In this document: piece after piece, positions 1 to 10,690 of the stretch
Layout: each line of letters opens with the position of its first letter
How positions within the stretch are numbered: position 1 is the first letter of the stretch
Origin: Candolleomyces eurysporus
Taxonomy: Eukaryota > Basidiomycota > Agaricomycetes > Agaricales > Psathyrellaceae
NCBI GenBank assembly: GCA_027579435.1
Contig: JANBPK010000810.1
Location: 227,784 to 291,783 of the forward strand
DNA length: 64,000 bases
Direction of reading: 5' to 3'
Program-made: the position numbers and the translations under genes
The notes under the pieces: generated by a model
Databases searched by the model: none
What the model was told of the DNA's origin: nothing
Seen by the model: the letters and a program-made list of their open reading frames with translations, nothing else

Positions 1-524
1 CGTTGAGCGTTGGACATTTGGACGACTGATCAGGGACTTACCCTGGCGTACATGAAGGGGGATACGGAACGCAAGAGGCTGCCTGATGTGGCCCGTTGAT
101 CGGAGTCAAAGTGTGGATGGGATGTGCACAGTTTACTTCCGGCGGAACAGTGGATGGACGCAATTGGTGCATCACCATCCATAAACAGAACTCACTGCAG
201 GGAACGGTGATATAGGGTGACATCTACACGCAAAGATTCCTCTCTTTTAGTGCTGGGAAATGACCGGTTCCCTCACTTCCGTTGCACCCACTGGATAATT
301 GGATTATGGGTATAGTGTGCACCATGGCACTATGGCAAATATGCACATCATCCGTCGACATCGCCGCAGCTCCAGAGTCTCGATAAGAAGAAGCGATAAG
401 AACGAATCGGATGGCAAAGAATGTGCTACAATGTTCAGTTGGTAGTATACGGATGTCGGCGCGCGCCTTCACGACGCAGAGTATGCTTGAACACATGGAA
501 CTGGTCTCTTCTCTCGGCCCTTCT
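1..524. other. No gene recognised at left edge
   Basis: Only short overlapping open frames occur on both strands, none with a recognisable domain or a convincing splice structure. The right part is presumably the 3' flank of the minus-strand gene that ends at 525. Confidence 0.5.
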
Positions 525-1061
525 TCAACCCTGCACCGTTGGCGCCTCAGTCCACTGTCTCTGTGCTATCTTTTCCATGACTATCCTATGAGCTTTGCTC
601 ACTGTCGGGAAAAAATATGGCATGATAATGAGTGGTGCCTAGTGCCCATTGGAACGCCTTCGTTCAGTAGCTGGATTACGCTCACCCGCAAATACCCTAA
701 ATTCACGTACCTCGATTAAAGTAGTCTCTTTCACAATGCAACTTGTGTCCGTCAACTTCTCCACCCAGTACCTCACTCGCAGCCTCGTTCCCATTCCAGC
801 CAGGACATCCGAAATAATACCATCCGCCGTCGGCACGATCTCAGCGCTGAAGGTCTTAGAAATGTGAATAGGACCGATTATAGGGAGATGGTCCGTTATC
901 CAGTAGACATTTGGTTTCTTGTCATCCTTCGCAATCCCTTTGATCAAAGGACCTAGTTGACAAAGCTGGAAGGGATTTTGCAGGAAGGCCACCACGTCCT
1001 TCTGAGAGGCCGGGACGATCCTCTCCTGCTTGAACTCCCTCGAGGGCCTGAAGGTGACCAT
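525..1061 (-). CDS. SRPBCC/DUF7053-like small protein
   Basis: A two-exon gene of about 154 codons. Exon 1 runs from the ATG at 1061 down to 711. An intron of 72 nt (639-710) has donor GTACGT and acceptor CACTAG. Exon 2 (525-638) adds the hydrophobic tail with APLIIMPYFF and ends in TGA. Both exons are in phase 0 and the total is a multiple of three. The arrangement, an alternating beta-rich body (VYWITDHLPIIGPIHISKTF) and a C-terminal helix, resembles fungal START/SRPBCC-fold proteins of the DUF7053 type. That family assignment is from memory of the pattern, not from a search. An upstream in-frame ATG at 1109 exists; I prefer 1061 because the homologous-looking part begins there. Biochemical function is unknown; a lipid or small-ligand binding fold is inference. 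Confidence 0.7.
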
Positions 1062-1476
1062 GCTGTGAGAATGAAGAGCTGGGAGGGTGTGTTCTGACAA
1101 CCGCGTCACGCTTGTGTGTGTGGATTTTAAGAACGATAAGGAATAAATTACCCGACTATTCTCGGGGTTATACCATCCATCTCATACCGTGCTCCGTCGA
1201 AGGTCAACACCAATCGCATCCGGATGATCACAGACTTAGTGTTCGCTATAGTCACCGACATAGATTGATACAGTGGTCTGTAATATACAACACATTAGTC
1301 ATGAATGAATTGCGAGGGTGGTATCCAAAGGCGTAAAAAGAGTTGAGCTTCGTGAGATTGAACAACAGTAGATGCGACATATTGCGGGGGCGTCCATGTC
1401 GATCGCTTGGCTGTAATTGCATCGGCCAGCGCGTACAATGTCCAGGTAAGATGCATGATGTCACATTGTCCGAGGG
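1062..1476. other. Intergenic, promoter of the SRPBCC-like gene
   Basis: This lies between the start of the SRPBCC-like gene and the end of SNF4, both on the minus strand. It should hold the promoter of the former and the 3' UTR of the latter. No further gene or repeat was seen. Confidence 0.5.
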
Positions 1477-2879
1477 CTATGATTTTGTTTCCTCTTCACC
1501 CTCCTGAACTTCAGGAATATCAACATTCCCGATGAGATAACGGAGGACGTCACTGAGGGTGATCATTCCAAGAAGACGGCCTTTCTTTCCACCTTGTCTT
1601 TCTTCCTCCTGGAAAGGGTGTTAGACTCAAGTGTGGAAAGGCATGGGATGAGACAAACCTCTCCTTCGACAACCACCAACCGATGCACGCGACGTTTCTT
1701 TACCAACTGAAACAATGTCCCCAATGAATCGCTGGCAGTGCAGACAACGACACCAGGGAAGTCTGGTGACCTCTGGGTGAGCGCGTCCCTGATCTTGATA
1801 TCCAGCGACTGATACGCCCCAAGTCGAACGAGAGTCTGACAATAGCCATTAGAACATGATGGTAGTATGATGGATTGACCTACAATAACATCCACGGTTT
1901 CGTAGAGATTCACCACGATGCCTTCTTCGTCAATGATGGGAACGGCGGAGATCGCCCGCTCTGAGAACATATGAACAACATCAAAAACAGCAGTATCGAG
2001 GCTAGCTGTTGCGAGAGGATAATACGGATTTGGCCCTTCTTTAGGTTCGCCTGGAGGTGAAGCGACGTAGGTTCCGATTTTGAGCTTCCTTAGGGATTGA
2101 TTTAGTTGTTGAATATCTTTTGTGCACTGTAGAAGAGATTAAAATGCAATACAAGGCAGAAAGGGGTCGTACTCGCGTTGATCGAGATAAATTTGAGCAG
2201 ACGATACTGCGTTAGCACAGAGACGATGACCTCGTGGCCAGTTTCTGAGTCATTATCGAGCAAAGGCAATCGTCTTGCATGAGTTTGGATCAAGAGTTTC
2301 CCAGCATCATACAGGCTACTCATAGGGTGTTCTCGAAGCAGTGGTGGTTGCGCGACACCTAGTTCTTTCTCGATTTCTGGAATGATGATGATTGATCGTT
2401 GGAATGAATGATACACGAGGAGGCATACCTCGCAGAGACTCTAGTCGGAAGTGTTCGACATCAGCGGCCGCAACATCGTAGGAGGCGGTGTGATAATAGT
2501 ATTGAATGAGATGAATGATGTCGAGAACAGTAAGCATCCCTGCGAATTTCGAGATCGAGCTATTCCATAGAGGGGCAGAGACCACGCCTGAGGATAGAGA
2601 TTAGAGGATTCCGCAAAGGAGACTAGGCGTGCAGCTGGCCGCACCATTCAGAAGCAGGCATTGGAGGGCCTTCATGACGTTTAGTTTGGTGTCCAGGACT
2701 ATCAGCCTGAAGCTGACTGGGAATGCATCGTAACACGAGTGGCACTTGAGGAAGTTCCTGATAGAGTTGAGGCCCGCATTGTGCACCTCGATGGAATCCG
2801 GGGGGTACAAGCGTGGCCTGCGGACGGAGCCTTTTCTCTTAACGACCTTGGGCGAAGTTGCTGGGGAAAGGGTGGCCAT
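1477..2879 (-). CDS. SNF4: AMPK/SNF1 complex gamma subunit (CBS-domain nucleotide sensor)
   Basis: The regulatory gamma subunit of the SNF1/AMP-activated kinase; it binds adenine nucleotides through paired CBS domains and tunes energy signalling. The start is the ATG at 2879, followed by a basic N-terminus and the block IRNFLKCHSCYDAFPVSFRL, characteristic of Snf4. Later exons carry FAGMLTVLDIIHLIQYYY (first CBS), then HARRLPLLDND and VSVLTQYRLLKFI, the segment ISAVPIIDEEGIVVNLYETVDV, and finally GMITLSDVLRYLIGNV followed by an acidic tail and TAG at 1477-1479. The open frames are separated by short introns with normal GT..AG ends. Four CBS repeats are accounted for, about the usual family length. 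It is divergent from the SPRY adaptor gene at 3044, with only about 160 bp between the start codons. Family call is secure; exact exon borders are by eye. Confidence 0.93.
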
Positions 2880-3043
2880 GGGTGGGTCGACTGGACGATG
2901 CGAGGAGAGCTAATCTGGGCCAGGAGCGTGACGGGTGTGACTGCGTGACTTGCCGTGTGACTTGCTGAGGTGCACGGCAAATCGCCAAGATCACAGCCAG
3001 CTACAACGTTCAACTCGTTTCTCCCTTTCTTTCTCCTCCTCGT

Positions 3044-4932
3044 ATGGACTCTGATATTCCCCAGTCAAACTTCCGCGATGCCCTCGCCACCACAATCCAC
3101 TCCCTCGTCACCAAGCTGGCCACCTTTCCAGACATTGACCACGATCCCCCGGACGTCCCCAACCCGCAGCAGCCCGACGCTCTCCTCGTCCTGCTGCCCC
3201 TTCTCATCGTCCTCTCGACATTTCTGCTGCTGCTCCTGACCTTCCTCATCTGCGTGCTGCTCGTTCGTCGGAGGAGAGGCATTATTCTGCGGGATAGCGA
3301 TGGGCCCGTGGACATGAGCCGGGAAGAGCTTATCGAGGGGGAGGGCGGTTTTGAGGGCGTGGAGTCGCGGTGGTTGGAAGGCGTCGCAGAGAACGTTCGA
3401 CGCGACTATTTGCGTGCCAAAGGTGGGTCCTCGTCGTCGTCCAAGCGTAGCCGCCCGCTCATCAGGTTTCATCCGTCTTTGTTTCCACAGACTACCAACT
3501 TCAATATCCTCCGAATTCCTTGCCAACCGACATCACTCTATCCCAGTTTCTGTCAATCCAGGAAAAGGGCGTCTCGGCGTGGTCCTTTGAGCCCGACTAC
3601 GAGACCGTCAACTCACTCCTTGTCCACGCCAGGACTGAAATCACATTCCTTCCCGACCCCGCGAGCTCCTCTTGTGTGCAGTCGAATCTTCCCCTTCCGA
3701 AGTTAAACGAAGTCTATTACTGGGAAGTCAAAATGTTCGACCTCCCGGAAACAACCACCGTATCCGTAGGGCTGGCGACAAAGCCTTATCCCCCGTTCCG
3801 CGTTCCAGGTCACAGTCGTAACTCGGTTGCTTACCACTCCAACGGAGACAAGTCGTACAACTACCCTTTCACTGCCACTCAATTTGGACCTGTGTTAAAG
3901 GAAGGCGATGTCTTGGGCGTTGGTTATCGGCCCCGCACCGGCACTGTATTCTTCACTCGGAACGGACGCAAGATGGAGGATGCCTTTGTCGGTCTCAGTC
4001 GATGGAACCTATTCCCTAGCATTGGTGCAGATGGCCCATGTAGCGTTCACGCCAACCTTGGCCAGGCGGGCTTCGTGTTCATTGAAGCCAATGTTAAGAA
4101 GTGGGGCCTAGCGCCAAGCGTTGGCACACTTGCGCCACCGCCTGCTTATGGTAGCGAACGGGGCAGTATCCTTCTTGATGTCGGAGGCCGTGCCCGCCCT
4201 GCCACCGACTCGTCGCTTTCCCCAGGATCTTCTCCCCACTCTCCGCGCCGCTCTCGCAGGCGAGGTCCAGGCGGCGTTGCGTCATCCCCTTTGCGATCTT
4301 CAACGTTGGCTGAGCATCCTCCGTTGACTCCCCCACCACCCATCACGCCTATCGACGAACACCCGGAGGGCACGTATGAGGCAGAGGACGAGTCGGAAGA
4401 CCCATCCCAGCCGTTGCTTTCCAATGACCGGGTGCCACCATCGCCCGTTGCATCGACTAGATCTGTATCCCCCGACGCAGGTGCGCGCAACCCCTTTACG
4501 AGTAGTCGGCTTCATCGCCATTCTCATTCTCAATCCATCTCGCATTTCGCGTCGTCATTATCAGGGCCGAGATCGGAGCTTGCCGTGCATTTGCACCCTC
4601 CTCCTGATTCGCCCATGAGCCCCAGCCATAACCCTCCTACTCCCCATCCGCGAGATATACACTTACAGGCTTTAACACCAGGCCATCGACGGTCTGCCAG
4701 CGATGGCAGTAGCCGTACGGTTGTTCCGGAAGACCAGCTGCCTTCCCCACCTTTGGCCAGACGCGATCCACCCGCCTATTCCCCTCTCGATGCATTTGCA
4801 TACGCAGATGGAGTTCACATAGATCTTCCGCCCGAAGTCATCTCTGCCGCCGTGGAAGGTAGTCCTCTACCTGAAACCGCCGTGGGGACTGCCGGTCGTT
4901 CAAGCGATCGACGGAGATCAAGGCGACGTTAA
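3044..4932 (+). CDS. SSH4: SSH4/EAR1-type SPRY-domain Rsp5 adaptor
   Basis: Two exons joined by a 68-nt intron (3423-3490, donor GTGGGT, acceptor CCACAG) give 606 residues. In order: a short lumenal N-terminus; one strong transmembrane segment at about residues 47-74 followed by RRRRG; the block YQLQYPPNSLP; a B30.2/SPRY domain at about 150-330 (YYWEVKMFD, VGLATKPYP, VGYRPRTGTVFFTRNG); and a long Ser/Pro-rich disordered tail. Two PPxY motifs are visible, PPPAY near residue 343 and DPPAY near 553. These are the WW-domain ligands by which yeast Ssh4/Ear1 recruit the ubiquitin ligase Rsp5 to endosomal and vacuolar membranes for cargo sorting. Same domain order and similar architecture to the yeast proteins, with a longer tail. 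The role is from the family; motifs are seen directly. Confidence 0.92.
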
Positions 4933-5361
4933 GTCTGTCATCTTCCTTTAAACCAACTTTTGTCTGTATGGTCAGTCACTGTGCTTATTCTTATTTGCTT
5001 TGCTGTCGAATAACGTTCTCTCTCTGTTTTGCAGTATATTATGATATACCTTCCCCATATCGTTGTACTTTGCTCCCATTATGCTATTAGAGGATGATTC
5101 ACTGCTCTAATCCGGGTCTCTTATTCCATTCCTACGGACTGTCTCTTTCATTCTCTCGTCTCACACCGCCATACTATTGAACGCCCCCTTCATTTTACAC
5201 GTTCCCTGCCCTGGGTTTTTAAGCCAATTTTTTGGTGTCAAGAAGGCTCTGTTGTGGTATACAATATCGCAATAGACGATAAACGCAGTACTTTACAAGG
5301 TCATTAATTGGTATCTGGGTTGACTACTCTAGGGTGTTGGAAAGGCTCCGTTCCAGTGGTA
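4933..5361. other. Convergent 3' flanks
   Basis: T-rich sequence between the plus-strand adaptor gene and the minus-strand membrane-protein gene; it presumably holds both 3' UTRs. An open frame extends to 5324 on the minus strand and could be a last exon of the membrane-protein gene. Otherwise nothing was seen. Confidence 0.5.
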
Positions 5362-6060
5362 TCAAGAATCCATAAATGAGGGTTTCGTCAACTTGAAGAA
5401 CGTGTTCTGTGGGCGAGAAGACACAGATCCAGTCAGCCAAATGCGCAGCAGTGATATTTGAATGCGTGAAAGAAGCCGAAGCGAAATAGTATACAAAAGA
5501 CGAAGCAAGCACACGCGCACACACCTTGGTGAGGAGGCCTGCCGTTTAATCCAATCCAAGCCATATGTTCGGCACTTCTTGGGTGCGCATGGTGTGGGTT
5601 GTTGGGGGAGCTGCACAGTCAGCTGGGAGGACCGCCACTGTGATTCCTCTGCTTCTAGCTTGTCCATTTGCGATTCCCCAAAATGTCTGTCTCCGCCCTT
5701 GGTGCGCTCGCTACCCACAGGCCCCCGACCCTTCTCCACCTCTTCGCTTCCGCCCTCACCGCCTGCCGCTTGAGTCGTCGTTGATGATGATGACGATGAA
5801 TGATGTAATGACGGGCGGTTGCTAAAGAGTCTACGGATTTGCTGTCGCGGCCACCTTGCGAAGAAGATCCAGCATAGCAGGGCGATAAAGGCCAGGACGA
5901 CGACGATGATGATCCCAATATATCGATGGACGCCGGGTGAAGTCCAGGACGGGTTTGAGGTATCGTTGTCCAGGCTGCTGTCTGAAGGGCTTGAGTTGTA
6001 GATGTCCATGCTCCCGTTCGTGTCGGTGGTTTGGCAGCTGCCGTATTTGCCTGAGCACAT
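5362..6060 (-). CDS. Uncharacterised single-pass membrane protein
   Basis: A short N-terminal region (begins MCSGKYGSC, rich in Ser/Asn/Asp) precedes one hydrophobic segment (IGIIIVVVLAFIALLCWIFF) and a basic stop-transfer (RWPRQQIRR). The cytosolic part is Ser/Thr and Glu/Gly rich. There is no cleavable signal peptide, so a signal-anchor topology is inferred. The 3' end is uncertain: a donor-like GTGTGT at 5519-5524 and an acceptor near 5402 (CCCACAG) suggest a final intron. Splicing there would end the protein after about 184 residues, or, in another frame, with a tail containing VDETLIYGFLIPLE. The coordinates given follow the unspliced frame. No family was recognised; similar small one-pass proteins are common in agaricomycetes. 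Confidence 0.6.
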   Translation of the reverse strand: MCSGKYGSCQTTDTNGSMDIYNSSPSDSSLDNDTSNPSWTSPGVHRYIGIIIVVVLAFIALLCWIFFARWPRQQIRRLFSNRPSLHHSSSSSSTTTQAAGGEGGSEEVEKGRGPVGSERTKGGDRHFGESQMDKLEAEESQWRSSQLTVQLPQQPTPCAPKKCRTYGLDWIKRQASSPRCVRVCLLRLLYTISLRLLSRIQISLLRIWLTGSVSSRPQNTFFKLTKPSFMDS

Positions 6061-6620
6061 CGCGAAAAAATATATTTGAGCGCAGAGAGAGGCACCTAGT
6101 GAAGGAGCGAGCGCCGTGAGGCGTGTGGGAGGGCTAGCAGTGGGGCCAGAAGTAATAAGTTGAGAGGCAAAAGGCGCCGCCCAATGCCTTGGATACGCTG
6201 GAATATATAGCGATGAGATAAGTAGCGTAGTTCGGAACCCTTGGCGAGCGAAGAGGAAGCTAACCCGACTAGCTTAATATGTGAAGGGATGGGGGAGCAA
6301 CAGCCCCGGGCTCGCTGCTGTAAGTAACTACGTCGGCCCAAACCTGAGTACTTTGATCAATTCCTTTGAGCTTCTTTTCGGCATAGCTCCAACCTTCGGG
6401 TTCTTGATTCTTAGTGCGTTGGAGCTCCTTCTCGTCACCTTTGTGTTTCCGCAGGAAAAGTCACCATGCGGCGTTGAAAATATCCCCATTGAAGTAGGTT
6501 ATTTACTGCTTCTATACATATCAGCCTCCGTATCGATGAAACGTTCAAAACAAGCACCATGAATTAATTCCACGCTTCCTTTCATGAAGACATTTAATCT
6601 TATCATCGCCAACAATCCGT
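6061..6620. other. Intergenic between DPS1 end and membrane-protein gene start
   Basis: AT-rich TATA-like runs lie at about 6062-6078 and 6199-6210, upstream of the minus-strand membrane-protein gene. The right part is 3' flank of DPS1. No gene seen. Confidence 0.45.
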
Positions 6621-8655
6621 TTAAGGCTCGAGGCGCTTGGGGTCTCTTGGGAAGAGAGAGGCTCGCCGGATGTTGTTGAGTTTCAGGAAAAGCATGAGGA
6701 CACGTTCCAATCCGATACCTCCTCCACCGTGAGGTGCGCAACCCATGCGGAAAGCATCAACATAAGGCTTCATGGAATCGGGATCGACACCCTTGCTACG
6801 CATTTTCTCGCATAGAAGGGCCGGGTCATGGATACGCTGGGCCCCCGAGAGGATTTCCTCGCCTCGCATGAAGAAATCGTAAGAGTTGGAGAGGGTCTGT
6901 CAATAGTGTTATGTGTTAGTGATCGCTAATATCAACTATTAAGGCAGGTGGAGCTTACAGGGTCTTCAGGATCAGGCATGGTATAGAACGGCCGAAGTGC
7001 CATCGGGAATTTATCGATAATGTAGTAGTCAATGTCATGCTTGGCTTTGATTATCCTTCCAAGACGTTTTTCATTCTCAGTGCTGTTGCGCGACGTCAGA
7101 AGGTCAAAGTTTACGGTCAAAGGTCCAGAGCACGCACTTGATGTCATCCAAGTCCTCTCGAGGGACGCCATCTTCGACAAGCAAGTCGACGGCGTCTTTG
7201 AATGTCAGCTTGAGGGTTCCTTCGGGACCCTCTCGCCACTTGAATTCCTCAGCCGGGAATTGCTTGCCAATAACTTCGATTTCTTTCTTGTACTTTTCCC
7301 GAAGCCCACGGAAGATGCTCAAAAACAAACCATCAAGCATCTCCATGACCTCATGGTAATGCTCCTCGATCGTCATCTCCAGATCAAGACCCATGAATTC
7401 TGTGAGATGGCGATGGGTATTCGAATCCTCAGCACGGAACACAGGACCAATCTCGTAGACCCTTTCGAAGTCAGCGGCGATAGCCATTTGCTTTGCTAAC
7501 TGAGGCGACTGAGCGAGGAAGGCACTTCCTATTAAACACCTGAAAGTTAGGAAAACTGGAAGGATCTCTCATGAACTGGATTATCTACCTTTGAAGTAGC
7601 TGACTTTGAAGACGGAGGCACCTGACTCGGTTGCAGCTCCCTGCATCTTGGGACTGTGAATCTCCAGAAAGCCGTTGGCCGAGAGGTAGTCGCGGAAGAG
7701 GTCACCGATGGCTCCTTGAAGCTTGAAGATCGCTTGGTTGGTTTGAGTCTGTGATATCCATCGTCAAGAAGAGTGAAGAGTGAAAGATGCCCGAATAGCT
7801 TGTCACACTCACTCGGAGATCAATGACTCGGTTGTTCAAACGTGTTTCAAGTAGAACCCGATTGAACTGGGCATCGGCAGATTGTACGTCGCTCTCAGGG
7901 CGATTGGCATCGTCGACCGAGAAGGGAAGACGGCCTTCAATTCCAGAGATAAGATAAACCTGACAGATGTCGAGTCAGAGTCCAGACAGTGACTGGAACG
8001 CGGCGATTTTACCTTGTTGATATGGACCTCAACGTCGCTAACGCTGGCACTCTTAATGAGCTCTTGGACTTTCTCGACAACGCCCTCGACAAGAACGATG
8101 CTCTCGGCACCAATGCTTGCAGTCCATTTCACCATCTGCTTCGAAACTTTTTCGGGCGTAACGATAAGCAGGCCTTGAACCGATTCGGTGCGTTGACGCA
8201 GGTTCAAAAAGCACATCTTGTTTCCTTGAGCACGAGAGGTGTGCACACGAGCACGGAAAAGGACGGTCTCCCCTGCGCGGCCAGAAAAGGTGCTAATCTG
8301 ATCCCTCGTGCGCCCAGGACGGCTCTGGGATTGGTTCAGAGGAAGAGCACCATAGCTCTCTGAGGCAAAGTCCTGCAAGTTCGATGAGCTTCACGTAGAT
8401 AAGCTTAAAAGAAATGGAGACACACCACTTCAGCTGCGGCTTGCTGTTGGGCGAGCTCTGCCTGTCTAGCGGCCTTCTCAGCGGCCTTGCGCTCTTTCTC
8501 TTCTTGCTTAGCCCGCTTCTTGAGCTCGCTTTTACTTGGGCCAGCGGGGGCATCGACTCTGGATAAGCAGGGTCAGGAGGTGAGCTTGAAACTTGGATAA
8601 TGAATTCGTACTGCTGATCTTGAGGAGGAGGAGGGTTGCTGCTAGAGTCCGCCAT
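6621..8655 (-). CDS. DPS1: Aspartyl-tRNA synthetase, cytosolic
   Basis: A class II synthetase that charges tRNA-Asp in the cytosol. The start is ATG at 8653-8655 (MADSSSNPP). A lysine/alanine-rich helix follows ([19 protein letters not shown]), as in eukaryotic cytosolic AspRS. Then come the OB-fold anticodon-binding domain ([18 protein letters not shown]) and the catalytic core: motif 1 region ([20 protein letters not shown]), motif 2 ([20 protein letters not shown]) and motif 3 ([15 protein letters not shown]). The end is RDPKRLEP then TAA at 6621-6623. At least seven short introns split the gene; all deduced frames stay open. Length and order match yeast Dps1. The gene is divergent from the aminotransferase at 8927. 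Secure call. Confidence 0.95.
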
Positions 8656-8926
8656 GTTGAGTTCGAAAAGGCTCGAGATCAAGTTTAGAGTCAGTAGTAT
8701 TTCAAATTCAGGGATCAGATATTACATCATTATGCTGATAATCTGCTAACCCAGTTTGCTAAATAAATAAATAAAATCATCACCGGAACAATTCGCCGAC
8801 GGGCAATCGGGGATTCAACCAGCCACTAACACGCCAGCGGGCTGACTCCCCCTTGATCCCTGTCTGTTTTTTTCCTCGATACCCCCTCCTCTCTGCCCGT
8901 TCTTGGATAGACTGTAGATTTTAGCA

Positions 8927-10523
8927 ATGCTCCAAGCCGTTGCACGTAGAACTGTCACTGGTGTGAACGCCAGCGCACTCCGGTCCCTGTCCACCTGGGC
9001 CTCCGTCGTCCAGGGTCCCCCTGATCCTATCCTTGGTTGGTATCATGGGTCCTTATCCACCCGGGTCGCCTTTATAGCAATTTCTATGGCCCGTATTGCT
9101 CAAATCCATGTACGCTGACATGCCGTGTGTGTTCTTCTTTCTACAGGCATCACCGAAGCCTTCAAGGCCGACAAAGACCCTCGGAAAATCAATTTGGGCG
9201 TTGGTGCCTACCGTGACGAACATGGCAAGCCTTACGTTCTTCAGTCCGTGAAGAAGGTACGAAAAGCGTCACCTCTTTCCAGCTCGACTCTCATCACATG
9301 AATAGGCCGAGGAAGCCATCGCGGCCCAAAACCCCGACAAGGAATATCTTGGCATTACTGGCCTTCCAGAGTTCACCACCAGAGCTGCTCTGCTCGCTTA
9401 CGGCGCTGACAGCGACCCATTGACCCGAGGAGCTGTACGTTTAACATACTCGCCACTTGAACACCCCTATTCAGCTATTCTTACAGATTTCTGTCACTCA
9501 AAGTATCTCGGGAACCGGTGCCCTTAGAATTGGTGGTGCCTTCCTTGCTCGTCATTACCCTCATGCGAAAGCCATTTACCTGCCCACCCCAACTTGGGGT
9601 AACCATATTCCCCTCTTCCGTGATTCGGGTCTCGAAGTTCGTTCGTACCGCTACTTCAACAAGGATACTATTGGTCTAGACTTCGAGGGCTTGAAGGCCG
9701 ATCTCTTGGTAAGCTTCAGACCATANTTTTTACGGGTGTTCTTATGACTTACAGCTGTTCACAAGGCTGCTCCCGAGCATGCTGTCGTCCTTCTCCATGC
9801 TTGCGCTCACAATCCTACTGGTATTGACCCTACTCCCGAGCAATGGGCTACCATTTCCGATATCGTCAAGGAGAGGAAGCTCTTCCCCTTCTTCGATATG
9901 GCCTACCAGGGCTTCGCTTCTGGTAACATCGCGCGAGATGCTTTCGCCGTTCGCCACTTCGTTGCACAGGGCCATCAAGTCGCTGTCGCGCAGTCTTTCG
10001 CCAAGAACATGGGCCTCTATGGCGAGCGTACTGGAGCGTTCTCCTTGACCGTTGCCGACCCTGAGGAGAAGGCCCGTGTCGACAGTCAGCTCAAGATTAT
10101 CATCCGACCCATGTACTCCAACCCTCCTGCCCACGGCGCTCGTATCGCCAGCCAGATCCTGGGTGACCCTGCTCTCTATGCCCATTGGGAGACTGAAGTC
10201 AAGGGAATGGCCGATCGCATCATCAGCATGAGGGAGAAGATCTACTCTATCCTCACCCATGACCTCAAGACGCCCGGAACCTGGGACCACATTAAGAACC
10301 AGATTGGCATGTTCAGGTGAGTTACGTGGGGACTGTCATTAGTGCTGTCACTGAAAATTTTATTAGCTACACTGGTTTGAAGCCTGATCAGACTAAGGCT
10401 CTTGCCGAGAAGGCCCATATCTACATGACTTCCGAGGGCCGTATCTCGATGGCTGGTTTGAATGGCGGCAATGTCGAGTACTTTGCTGAAAGCGTAGATG
10501 CTGCAGTCCGTGGCAAGTTGTAG
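8927..10523 (+). CDS. AAT1: Aspartate aminotransferase, mitochondrial
   Basis: A PLP-dependent transaminase of the malate-aspartate shuttle. The first exon has an Arg/Ser-rich presequence ([20 protein letters not shown]) that predicts mitochondrial import. The mature part has [41 protein letters not shown] and [16 protein letters not shown], where the Lys is the PLP-binding residue. The C-terminus is [14 protein letters not shown] then VRGKL and TAG. Introns follow codons for ILG, VKK, RGA, DLL and near GMF. The intron at about 9709-9768 holds the ambiguous base N at 9726, which does not touch the coding sequence. All core residues of the AAT family are present. Confidence 0.95.
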
Positions 10524-10690
10524 ATTATTGTCCCTGTTGAAAATGACCAGACTGCTTTCCTTAGTTAAGAAAGGGTGTTTCCTAATCCGGAGATATGACG
10601 GTTACGCAAACCGCTTAAAGCTTTCGGCTACTGCGGCTAGAATCATTCCTTCGCTAGCGACATAAGCTTTTCTTCGTAAATTATTTTTAT